NCBI GenBank assembly: GCA_015490715.1
Contig: WFXH01000059.1
Span: forward strand, 1 to 43,188
Direction of reading: 5' to 3'
Origin: Saprospiraceae bacterium
GTDB lineage: Bacteria > Bacteroidota > Bacteroidia > Chitinophagales > Saprospiraceae
DNA length: 43,188 bases
The translations under genes and the position numbers were made by a program. The notes under the pieces were generated by a model. That model was not told the DNA's origin. It saw only the letters and a list, made by a program, of their open reading frames with translations, and did no database searches. Position 1 is the first letter of the stretch. Each line of letters starts with the position of its first letter. Below, piece by piece: positions 24,460 through 32,021 of this stretch.

Positions 24460-25529
24460 GCGGTGAGGGTTTGATCTTTGTTGGCGAGTTGTCCGCAGGC
24501 GGCGTCGATATCGCGTCCGCGGCTTTTGCGCACGGTGACGCGCACACCGTTTTTGAGCAGGTAGATGGCGAATTGCTGTAGTTCGCTTTCACTGGCGCGT
24601 TGGAAGGGGGCCCCGTCGATGGGGTTGTATTCGATGATGTTGACTTTAGAGGGGAAGCGGCGGCAGATTTTTATGAGGCGTTTGGCATCGTCTTCACCGA
24701 GGTTGAAGCCGCTGAAGGCGATGTATTCGAAGCTCACCTCTTTGCGCGTGCGGCGGTAGTAGTAGTCGAGGGCTTCGAGGAGGGAGCGGATGTTGTTGTG
24801 TTGGTTGATGGGCATGATTTTACTGCGCTTGGCGTCGTCTGGGGCGTGGAGGGAGACGGCGAGTTTGGCTCGGTAGGGTTCGTCGGCAAAGCGTCGGATC
24901 ATCTTGGGCAGCCCCACGGTGCTGACGGTGATGCGCCTGGGAGCAAAGGAAAATCCGCGTTGGTCGGTGAGCCAGTGTAGAGAGCGCATGACCTGTCGAT
25001 AATTGAGGAAAGGCTCGCCCATGCCCATGTAGACGATGTTGGTGAGCGGGTGATCGTACTCGGCCTGGCAAATCTGGTTGGCCAGTTTGACCTGGTCGAT
25101 TATTTCGCCGGCGGTGAGGTTTCGCTTCATGGGGAGCTTGCCGGTGGCGCAAAAGGTGCAGCTCAAGCTGCAGCCGGCCTGGGTAGAGACGCAGACGGTG
25201 TAGCGATGGTCTTCAAAGACGGGAATGATGACGGATTCGATGAGGTGGTCGTCGTGTAATCGTAGGCGCAATTTAATAGTGCCGTCGGCGCTCTTTTGCA
25301 GGACGTCCAGTCGGGCAGGTCGGAGGGTAAAGATTTCATACAATTGTGCACGTAAATCTTTGGGTAGATTGGTCATCTCTTCGAAGTGATGGACGCCCTT
25401 GCGCCACAGCCAATCTTCGATCTGTCGGGCACGATAGGCGGGGTGGCCAAGTTGGTGTAGCGCGGCCTCAAGATCCTCCGTACGGAGATCGCGGATATCT
25501 CTTCGCGTATCGGTTGGTAATTGGGTCAT
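24456..25529 (-). CDS. rlmN: Dual-specificity rRNA/tRNA methyltransferase RlmN
   Basis: RlmN is a radical SAM enzyme that methylates C2 of A2503 in 23S rRNA and A37 in some tRNAs. The 357-residue protein has the CxxxCxxC cluster CSLSCTFC (C120, C124, C127), the GMGEPFLNY segment, the ITVSTVGLP strand, and the catalytic C-terminal Cys (near 345, in DAACGQLA) that carries the methyl group. ATG 25529 follows a TATCTTTG -7 box at 25566-25559. It heads an operon with the unknown 208-residue protein and rnr. Confidence 0.95.
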   Translation of the reverse strand: MTQLPTDTRRDIRDLRTEDLEAALHQLGHPAYRARQIEDWLWRKGVHHFEEMTNLPKDLRAQLYEIFTLRPARLDVLQKSADGTIKLRLRLHDDHLIESVIIPVFEDHRYTVCVSTQAGCSLSCTFCATGKLPMKRNLTAGEIIDQVKLANQICQAEYDHPLTNIVYMGMGEPFLNYRQVMRSLHWLTDQRGFSFAPRRITVSTVGLPKMIRRFADEPYRAKLAVSLHAPDDAKRSKIMPINQHNNIRSLLEALDYYYRRTRKEVSFEYIAFSGFNLGEDDAKRLIKICRRFPSKVNIIEYNPIDGAPFQRASESELQQFAIYLLKNGVRVTVRKSRGRDIDAACGQLANKDQTLTA

Positions 25530-25558
25530 GAATGTGGATTCGGCCTTGTTGATGACAA

Positions 25559-25566
25559 CAAAGATA
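25559..25566 (-). promoter_or_regulatory. -7 promoter box of the rlmN operon
   Basis: TATCTTTG on the minus strand matches TAnnTTTG exactly, 30 bases before the rlmN start. The nearest upstream TTTG is only 13 bases away, so the -33 element is not clear. Confidence 0.4.
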
Positions 25567-25622
25567 AGGATAGATGGTTCAAACAGATGCGGTAGATGTG
25601 CGCTGGGACTCTTCTACGGGTG

Positions 25623-26864
25623 TTATTTGGGATAATCGATGGCTAGGATTGCTTCTGCGGAGGGTATACGCAGGGTTTTGTTCCTCGTCGTGTGGAAGAG
25701 GGTACAGCCAAAGCGCACTTTAACCTTTTTGTATTTTCGGCCGTCGATGGGATCTTCGAAATCGCTGATGGAGACGACATCGAAGAAAGCACTGGGAGAT
25801 TGGCGATACAAGCGCGTGGAAAACATATTATTACTTCCGCGGCGATAGCGTATTTCGACGGAGTTGAGATGGATTTTTTGAGGATTGGTCTTGTTGCGTA
25901 TGTCGTCCACTTGAAATTCGACAGCTTCGGCTTGTTGAGAGGAAATCGCCAAGATATCGCGTATGGCGTTTAGGGTATCGTAATAGATCACTAATCGTAT
26001 TTCATCTTCTGTATTTGTGTCAATGGCTTTGACTGAGATGTGTTTCTTTGGTAGGTCTTTTAACGAAAAGGTTCTTTTAGCAGAACGAGTGGTCGTGCCG
26101 TCAAACCAGGTATATTTTAGTGGGCCTTGTGCGCCTTTGATTGCGGCGTGGATGGTGATGGAATCTCTTTTGAAGGAGGCGAATTTGAAAGTGCCCATTA
26201 GTCGAGAAGGGTGAAATTTGTGATTGCGATGGTAGACGGGTATGCATACCCTTGATCGGAATTTACGCGATTTGGCAAGAGCGATTTCATGACAGAGGGT
26301 AAATCGCCTTGTGGAGGGAAGGTGGGTCTGTAGGCGGAAGGCCTTGGATTGGAAGGGCCGCCAAGGCACGATGACGCTGTCATTGAGCAGGTAGCGCTCT
26401 CGAAGCGGGGAGGATTTGGGAGAATCCTTGGAGCGCAGGACGATGATCAGCTGGGATGGATCGATGTCCCAGGCGAAGGAGCGAGGACCAGTGGTAAAAT
26501 CGCGTTCGAAGGAGTAGTCGTTGCGGTTTTTATAGAGCGCCTTGCTGGTCAAGAGGAATTCGATGGATTCGTTGCATTTGCCTTTACATCCGTTGCGCTC
26601 AAATTGCACGTGGTAGACGAGGTAGTTGTCGTTTGACCAAGAATATCGGGGAGTGATCACGACACTGTCGTCGCCGGCTTTCCAATGGGTGAGGCCGATA
26701 TCTGAGGAGCCTTGAAGGCTCATTTCGAAGACGGGTTTTTTAGCAGGTGATTCGGGCACATCGATCAAATCACAGCTCGGCAAGAGCACGAACAAACATG
26801 CTACGATTGTGATGATCGATGGAGATTTTAAGAGGTGTTTATGTCGTTTTTGTCGGATCTTCAT
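25623..26864 (-). CDS. Lipoprotein of sigma-factor cassette A, unrecognised
   Basis: This 413-residue exported lipoprotein has a basic N-terminus, a hydrophobic segment and a lipobox ending LLPSC, with Cys31 as the lipid site. The mature part is beta-rich, with segments suggestive of Ig/PKD-like folds, for example GPLKYTWFDGTTT followed by KHISVKAID. No enzymatic motif is visible. The frame extends upstream to GTG 26903, inside the previous gene. ATG 26864 begins 13 bases after that gene's stop and gives a proper signal. It is the last gene of the cassette with the sigma factor and the membrane-barrel fusion upstream. Anchoring in an envelope membrane is predicted; its function is unknown. 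Confidence 0.75.
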   Translation of the reverse strand: MKIRQKRHKHLLKSPSIITIVACLFVLLPSCDLIDVPESPAKKPVFEMSLQGSSDIGLTHWKAGDDSVVITPRYSWSNDNYLVYHVQFERNGCKGKCNESIEFLLTSKALYKNRNDYSFERDFTTGPRSFAWDIDPSQLIIVLRSKDSPKSSPLRERYLLNDSVIVPWRPFQSKAFRLQTHLPSTRRFTLCHEIALAKSRKFRSRVCIPVYHRNHKFHPSRLMGTFKFASFKRDSITIHAAIKGAQGPLKYTWFDGTTTRSAKRTFSLKDLPKKHISVKAIDTNTEDEIRLVIYYDTLNAIRDILAISSQQAEAVEFQVDDIRNKTNPQKIHLNSVEIRYRRGSNNMFSTRLYRQSPSAFFDVVSISDFEDPIDGRKYKKVKVRFGCTLFHTTRNKTLRIPSAEAILAIDYPK

Positions 26865-26877
26865 CGATGCATAGGTT

Positions 26878-28029
26878 TTAATAACGCAATCCCAGTCGGA
26901 CACTCCATAGCGGTTGAGGGGTCACAGAGGCAAGGTAGTTGCCTTTGCCGTACTGGACTTCGAGGGAGAGCTGGCGGTGGTGCCAGGGAATGAGGCATTG
27001 TACGGATAGGCGTGTAAATTGCCTGTTGAGGTATTTGGGGTGGATCCAGCCTTTTGCAGTGAAGGGGGTCTTTGATTCCAGGCCGTTGATAAATCCGAAA
27101 GAGGCAAAAGGGAAGTGGTAAACGATGCCTGTACGCAATCCAAATTTTGGGAAGTGATAGCCGAGGTAAAATGGTACGGCTATGGCGTTGATGTGTACGA
27201 GGTCGATGGAGTACCGACGGTATGACTTTTGAAGCCCGTAGACAGGCTGGTTGACGATCAGATCGCGGTCGCGGCCGTCGTAGAGATAGACAGCGTTGAT
27301 GCCGATTGCGATGTGCCAGCTCTTGCGCCAGGACCATTCGGATTCGAGGCCACCGAAAAATTCCCACGCATTCGAGGGGGGGCCGGCAAATGCAATTCCA
27401 TAGGAGCGGTGCCAGTCGTGCGACCACGCTCGCGAGGCGATGGGGATAATGGCGGACTGGATATTTGGCAGTGATGATAGGGGCGATGGTGGATGCGCCG
27501 AAGTTGTGGAAGATACCTCGTGTAATGGATGAGTTGATAGGAAGACTACAGTGTGTGGGGTCTCAATAGCTGGAGATTGCTCGATAAGAGCTTGGGTCGA
27601 TGTGTGATTGCCGCTGTGCGGGGAGAGTTTTGGTTGTCGGTCGACTTTTGAGGGTTGTTGTTTTTTCAGTGTGGTGGAGCGTTTCGGTTGGGGGGAAGTG
27701 GTAGGATTGGGTTGAGTGGGTTGGATGGTCGCATCGGAAGGAATGGTGTGGTCAATCGATGGGTTAGTGGCTATGGGCTGGTGCGCCAAGGGAGGAGTTG
27801 GTGAGGGGAGTGTGGGAGAAGAAGTCTGTCTGTAGAGCAGATAGGCGGATAAGACTCCTGCTGTGAGAATGGTCAGCAGGAGCAGGATTCTTTTTTTGCG
27901 TTTTCGGTATTTGAGCTCTTGGAGTAAGGCGTAGGCCTGTTCCCACTGGTCGGGAGATGGTGTGGGACGATGTCGATCGAAGGCGTTGCGGAAGATATCG
28001 TCGATATGGGATGGATCAGGTCTCGTCAT
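26878..28029 (-). CDS. Candidate trans-envelope anti-sigma factor A: cytosolic head, one TM helix, beta-barrel
   Basis: This 383-residue protein has an unusual layout. Residues 1-47 form a short cytosolic head with SPDQWEQAYALLQEL just before a basic stretch KYRKRKKR. One membrane helix follows (about 48-65). Next comes a long Pro/Ser/Thr-rich low-complexity linker (about 70-190) and then a beta-strand region (about 195-383) with alternating aromatic residues. It ends WSVRLGLRY, an outer-membrane barrel signature of the OMP_b-brl type. The ATG overlaps the sigma-factor stop (ATGA). The head resembles the short W-x-x-x-x-x-x-L segment found before the helix in Bacteroidota sigma-partner proteins. 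Physical spanning of both membranes and anti-sigma activity are inferences. Confidence 0.75.
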   Translation of the reverse strand: MTRPDPSHIDDIFRNAFDRHRPTPSPDQWEQAYALLQELKYRKRKKRILLLLTILTAGVLSAYLLYRQTSSPTLPSPTPPLAHQPIATNPSIDHTIPSDATIQPTQPNPTTSPQPKRSTTLKKQQPSKVDRQPKLSPHSGNHTSTQALIEQSPAIETPHTVVFLSTHPLHEVSSTTSAHPPSPLSSLPNIQSAIIPIASRAWSHDWHRSYGIAFAGPPSNAWEFFGGLESEWSWRKSWHIAIGINAVYLYDGRDRDLIVNQPVYGLQKSYRRYSIDLVHINAIAVPFYLGYHFPKFGLRTGIVYHFPFASFGFINGLESKTPFTAKGWIHPKYLNRQFTRLSVQCLIPWHHRQLSLEVQYGKGNYLASVTPQPLWSVRLGLRY

Positions 28030-28598
28030 TGTCCGGCTTTTTTACAGATGTTCCACTCGGGATACAATTGGCGTATCCATTGTTGGAGGAGTGTGCGGGC
28101 GTGGTTGAGATGCCACTTTGAGGTGCCGACGCTAATGTGGAGCATTTTGGCGATTTCGTCGTGTTTATAACCGTCGATGGCGTAGAGGTTGAACACTTCG
28201 CGTGTGCGTTGAGGTAGTCGGTGGATAAGTCGCAGGAGGTCTTGTAGCTCGAGCTGGTCGATGCCGTTGTTGGTGGGGGGTTGGTGCGGTGTATTGTGGA
28301 TGGCGGCGGATTCGGCGCGCTTGCGTCGCGATTGTTTGCGCAAGTAGTCGAGTATTTCATTGATGACGACTCTGCGCATCCATGCGTGAAAGGGTTGGTG
28401 TGGGTCGTAGTGGTGTAAGTTGAGAGCGATTTTGGCGAAGCACTTGTTGAGCATCCACGACTGGTCGCCGTGGTCGGGCATGTAGCGTACGACGATATTG
28501 AAGATATCGGCATAACAGGCTCGGTACAGTTGGTAGTACGCGTGTTTGTCATCGCGTTTTTTACATTGCTGTATGATGTGTATGAGTTCTTCGCTCAT
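28026..28598 (-). CDS. ECF-type sigma-70 factor A
   Basis: This is a 190-residue sigma factor with regions 2 and 4 only. Region 2 covers the first 90 residues, including YADIFNIVVRYMPDHGDQ and FHAWMRRVVINEILDYLRKQSRRKR. Region 4 covers about 115-180, with LPQRTREVFNLYAIDGYKHDEIAKMLHISVGTSKWHL giving the helix-turn-helix. TTG 28616 opens the frame, but ATG 28598 (MSEELIH), 14 bases after the upstream stop, is preferred. The stop overlaps the start of the membrane-barrel fusion. It redirects RNA polymerase to an unknown regulon; its partner is likely the next gene. Confidence 0.9.
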   Translation of the reverse strand: MSEELIHIIQQCKKRDDKHAYYQLYRACYADIFNIVVRYMPDHGDQSWMLNKCFAKIALNLHHYDPHQPFHAWMRRVVINEILDYLRKQSRRKRAESAAIHNTPHQPPTNNGIDQLELQDLLRLIHRLPQRTREVFNLYAIDGYKHDEIAKMLHISVGTSKWHLNHARTLLQQWIRQLYPEWNICKKAGQ

Positions 28599-28612
28599 TG
28601 CGAAGTCGTGTA

Positions 28613-29974
28613 TCAATGGACGCTAAAGCGGTGCATCAGTATTTGGTCGTCGATGATGAGTTGAAGGATATACATCGACGAAGGCAAGTGATTTACTGAA
28701 ATGGAGAGCACAGGTTGGTCTGCGCGTAGGGTACCGCTGGCCATGCAAAATCCGTTGAGCGAATAGATTTTATACAGGATATTTGAAGTCTCAAGGGGGT
28801 TTTGCGCATTGTCGGGAAGGACGATGTAAAGCTGGTCGTCGGTGGGGTTGGGATAGATGAAGAGTTCGTTGAGGTCTGGAGTAGTGCTGGATGTCGTTGT
28901 TAAGGCTGAAGTGGCTGGTGCATCCTGTTGGATGTTGTGGTCGATGCGTCGTCGCGGGGGCAATTGCAAACAGAAGGTATCCGAACAGCCGGTGGCATCG
29001 GTCATGGTGAGGCAGATTTTGCCCTTTTGACAGGTGCGGATCATCGGTGTCGTTTCGCCTGTCGACCACTGGAGTCGTATGGGAGGTCGGCCTGCATATC
29101 GCGCCCTGAGATAGAAGCAGGAGTCGGGGGTAGGTATGGCTCTGAAGAAGACGAGACAACGCTTACTCTTTCGCGAGGGAAGTCTGATACAGTGGCGGGC
29201 TTCGCACCCCTTGCTGTCGGTCATGGTGACGCAGTACCGACCAGGACGCTTCACGAAGATACGTTGAGAAGAGTCTCCAGTAGACCATCGGAAGGTGAAT
29301 GGGGGTACTCCGCTACCGTTGGCGGTGAGGAGCCAACCCGAATCTGTCCTTGGGCGAGAATGAATGATGACTGAACAGTTTCCCGGGTGAGGAAGTACAA
29401 TGCACCGTTCGGCTGTGCAGCCTCGGCTATCGGTGACGGTGACGCAGTACTTACCCGTGTCGGGCACGACGGCAAAAGACGTCGTATCTCCCGTCGACCA
29501 TTGATATTGGAAGGGTGGCTTTCCCCTGACGAGAGTCCACAAAATGGTTTGGCCTTTGCGCTTAAGGGGAATGATGCGGATGGATATATTCGTTCTACAG
29601 CTGTCGTGTGGCTTGGGGTTCAGATCAATGCAGCTGATGCTCTTGCAGTGGGTAGCATCGGTGACAGTGACACAGTATTTGCCCGTAGAGTCGACATGGA
29701 TAAAGGGGGTAGTATCGCCCGTGCTCCATTCGTACTGGAAGGGCGCTAATCCGCATACGTATACACCCAGTCGATGCCCATCGGCGGAGTCGATGGGTAT
29801 TTTGATGATGCTGCTTCTGCAAAAGCCCCTTTGGGTGGGGGTCAGCGGGATATCCTTCCCGCGGTGTTCTGATCCGTCGTTTTGCGCGTAGAGTCCGTGT
29901 GCGAAGAGGAGGAATGCTCCCAAGAAAAGAGCGATGAAATGGTGCAGCTTGCGTGTGAAGTTTTTCTCTTTCAT
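28613..29974 (-). CDS. Secreted SprB-repeat protein with T9SS sorting domain
   Basis: This 453-residue secreted protein has a signal peptide ending near AHGLYAQND. Four SprB-like repeats of about 65-75 residues follow, each with a core such as FQYEWSTGDTT, then GKYCVTVTD and a Cys pair. A linker leads to a C-terminal T9SS type A sorting domain that opens with YPNPTDDQLYIVLP and ends MHRFSVH. The two cysteines per repeat probably make disulfides. The protein is predicted to cross the outer membrane through the T9SS and be displayed or released. It is the first gene of cassette A, with the sigma factor 14 bases downstream. The same repeat type recurs in the giant adhesin at the right end. Confidence 0.9.
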   Translation of the reverse strand: MKEKNFTRKLHHFIALFLGAFLLFAHGLYAQNDGSEHRGKDIPLTPTQRGFCRSSIIKIPIDSADGHRLGVYVCGLAPFQYEWSTGDTTPFIHVDSTGKYCVTVTDATHCKSISCIDLNPKPHDSCRTNISIRIIPLKRKGQTILWTLVRGKPPFQYQWSTGDTTSFAVVPDTGKYCVTVTDSRGCTAERCIVLPHPGNCSVIIHSRPRTDSGWLLTANGSGVPPFTFRWSTGDSSQRIFVKRPGRYCVTMTDSKGCEARHCIRLPSRKSKRCLVFFRAIPTPDSCFYLRARYAGRPPIRLQWSTGETTPMIRTCQKGKICLTMTDATGCSDTFCLQLPPRRRIDHNIQQDAPATSALTTTSSTTPDLNELFIYPNPTDDQLYIVLPDNAQNPLETSNILYKIYSLNGFCMASGTLRADQPVLSISVNHLPSSMYILQLIIDDQILMHRFSVH

Positions 29975-30052
29975 GGCACGTGTATTTGTTTTGTGTGTGG
30001 ATATTCAGCTACTAATACGTATTTGTTGGACAAAGGGTTGGGATATCGGTAA

Positions 30053-30085
30053 AAAAAGCTCTTGATAAAGCGTTTGACTCGGCAT
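30053..30085 (-). terminator. Weak hairpin with T-run after fusion gene B
   Basis: On the minus strand a short GCTT-tatc-AAG-AGC hairpin with one bulged base is followed by seven T residues, just after the stop of the 30090-31418 gene and before the SprB-repeat gene. The stem is too short for confidence, but it sits where a boundary between cassettes B and A would be expected. Confidence 0.3.
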
Positions 30086-30089
30086 CCTC

Positions 30090-31418
30090 TCAGAGGAGGT
30101 AGTGGTAACCAAGTCGGAAGAAGGCGGAATGAAATCGCTGTTGTATCGGGTTGTTGGCCTTCATGATACCTGTAGGTGTGGTGCGATAATCGATAGCGAG
30201 GGCCATTGCATTGGAGGGAGACAACAGGTATTGGACTTCGATCGAGGTGGTCAGCCACCACGTACCAAATGCGCGAAATCCGGGATTGACCTTTGGGTCG
30301 GATACTCGGCCTACCAAGGCATTGGGAGTGGTTTGATAACCGTGGGCGAATTGATATCCCGTGAGGGTTGCGCCTAAGAATGGCGAAATGCGGAGCGATC
30401 GGCCGATTGGGAGCGTATATCCGAAGCGAAGCTCTCCGGTAAGGAAGTGGTAGTAGGTGTAAGTGTTGTACTTGTACCACAGTTCTTCGTAGCGCTCGGA
30501 ATAGCGCACGTTGACGCTTCCATCGTGGAGGTATTCGATGATGGTATCGACGATGGGAGTATTGGAGCGATCGAGGAACTCGTGTTGGAAGTTGGAGGTG
30601 AGCCGAAGGTACTGCAATCCGACCTGGATGTGGAAGGAGTTTTTATAAGTCCACTGGTGTGCAAGAGTGGCGGAGAGAGCCTCGAGGGGCTTTTCCGTCT
30701 GGCGGCGTAAGATAGCCCATTCTGCGTACTCCGGGTTGCGGTGGGAGTAGGTGGATTGATGCATGCCCAGGCCGGCGTAGAGTCGCACAGAGCGCGACCA
30801 GGGGCTTTTGGGGATGTTGCGTATGAAATCGTCGTCCGCTGTAGGTATGGGCGATGGGGAGAGGGAGAGAGCTTCAGGAGCAGTGCTGTGCAGAGTCGCT
30901 GTGGACAGGAGGGCGATGGGTGATACATCGATGAATTGGGGCTTGGATGTGGGTTGGGATGGTGTGGAGTGGGCATTGATTGGAGCTGTGGATTTGGTGG
31001 AGGGTGTCGTCGGTTTGGCGGATGTGATGGGATTTTGTGGGGAAGGAGCGGCTGCGGGTGAGGGCAGTGTATGGGTACGAGAGGGTCTGGAGATGGGAGA
31101 GTGGGTGGTAGTGGAGGGTGTCTGGGAGGAGTAGGTACGTGCGTTTGAAGGAGTTGGGTGGGACTCATGTTGGTGTTGGGCTATGGGAGTGGGAGGGTTG
31201 GAGGGGGTATTAGTAGGGTCCGGCGCCCACGATTTTATACTCAGCCAAGTCAAAAGTGCGGTGGCGGAAGCGAGGAGGAGGATCCAGAAGAAGATTTTGC
31301 GCCGACGGTGGGCGTTGAGCTCTTTTTCGATATCGAGCCAGAGGGCGTCGGTATCGAGGGGTATTGTATAATCCCGAAGTGCTGTTTGTATTTGTCGTTC
31401 GAAGCGGTCTCTTTTCAT
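30090..31418 (-). CDS. Candidate trans-envelope anti-sigma factor B: cytosolic head, one TM helix, beta-barrel
   Basis: This 442-residue protein has the same layout as the 26878-28029 gene but little obvious identity to it. The cytosolic head (1-41) has ALWLDIEKELNAHRRRK immediately before the membrane helix (about 42-61, FFWILLLASATALLTWLSI). A Pro/Ser/Thr-rich linker spans about 66-200. The C-terminal part (about 205-442) has alternating aromatic strands, such as RSVRLYAGLGMHQS and TGELRFGYTLPIGRSLRISPFLGATL, and ends FFRLGYHYLL as barrels do. It starts 11 bases after the stop of sigma factor B. The linker is long enough to suggest periplasm spanning. Signal transfer from the barrel to the sigma factor is inferred from architecture and order. 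Confidence 0.75.
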   Translation of the reverse strand: MKRDRFERQIQTALRDYTIPLDTDALWLDIEKELNAHRRRKIFFWILLLASATALLTWLSIKSWAPDPTNTPSNPPTPIAQHQHESHPTPSNARTYSSQTPSTTTHSPISRPSRTHTLPSPAAAPSPQNPITSAKPTTPSTKSTAPINAHSTPSQPTSKPQFIDVSPIALLSTATLHSTAPEALSLSPSPIPTADDDFIRNIPKSPWSRSVRLYAGLGMHQSTYSHRNPEYAEWAILRRQTEKPLEALSATLAHQWTYKNSFHIQVGLQYLRLTSNFQHEFLDRSNTPIVDTIIEYLHDGSVNVRYSERYEELWYKYNTYTYYHFLTGELRFGYTLPIGRSLRISPFLGATLTGYQFAHGYQTTPNALVGRVSDPKVNPGFRAFGTWWLTTSIEVQYLLSPSNAMALAIDYRTTPTGIMKANNPIQQRFHSAFFRLGYHYLL

Positions 31419-31429
31419 GGTTGTAGGTT

Positions 31430-32014
31430 TTAGGATGATTGAGAGATTTGACGGCGGTTGTGGTAGTAGGTATGGAGCATGCGCTTGAGTTTTTCTTTAG
31501 CGCGGTGGTATACGCAGCGCACGGTGTTGATGTTCATATTGAGTTGGTGTGCGATTTCTTTATGGCTATATCCGTCGATGGCGTAGAGGCAAAACACCTG
31601 ACGATAGGGATAGGGAAGCTGGGTGACGCGTTGGTAGACGTAGGTTTTTTCGAGTTGCTGAATGGGGATGTCTTCGGGGTAGGCGTATCTATCGTTGAGG
31701 ATGGGCATATCGAGTGATTTGTTGTGGATGTTTTCGCGGTAGCGTTTTTCTTTGCGGATGATTTGTAGAGCGCTGTTGATGGCGATTTTGTGGCACCATC
31801 CGAGGAATTCTTCATCGGTATGAAATTGTGCTTTGTCGATGTTTTTGAAGATGGACACGAAAGTATTTTGCAGAGCATCTTTGGCGGTGTCGTCGTCTTT
31901 GAGGTAGCGCTTGCAGATAGCAAAGAGCCATGGGCCGAGCTTGTCGACCAAGGCTCGTTGGGCATCTCTATCGCGCTGGCGGCAGCGCCGTATGATTTGT
32001 TCTTCGATGCGCAT
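31430..32014 (-). CDS. ECF-type sigma-70 factor B
   Basis: This is a 194-residue two-region sigma factor. Region 2 includes WLFAICKRYLKDDDTAKDALQNTFVSIFKNI with the conserved acidic turn, and EEFLGWCHKIAINSALQIIRKEKR. Region 4 has LPYPYRQVFCLYAIDGYSHKEIAHQLNMNINTVRCVYHRAKEKLKRML. Both are complete. ATG 32014 lies 7 bases after the stop of the upstream lipoprotein gene, and the membrane-barrel fusion begins 11 bases downstream. It is a paralogue of the 28026-28598 factor: both share the YAIDGY[SK]HxEIA segment in region 4. Confidence 0.92.
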   Translation of the reverse strand: MRIEEQIIRRCRQRDRDAQRALVDKLGPWLFAICKRYLKDDDTAKDALQNTFVSIFKNIDKAQFHTDEEFLGWCHKIAINSALQIIRKEKRYRENIHNKSLDMPILNDRYAYPEDIPIQQLEKTYVYQRVTQLPYPYRQVFCLYAIDGYSHKEIAHQLNMNINTVRCVYHRAKEKLKRMLHTYYHNRRQISQSS

Positions 32015-32021
32015 AGTACCT

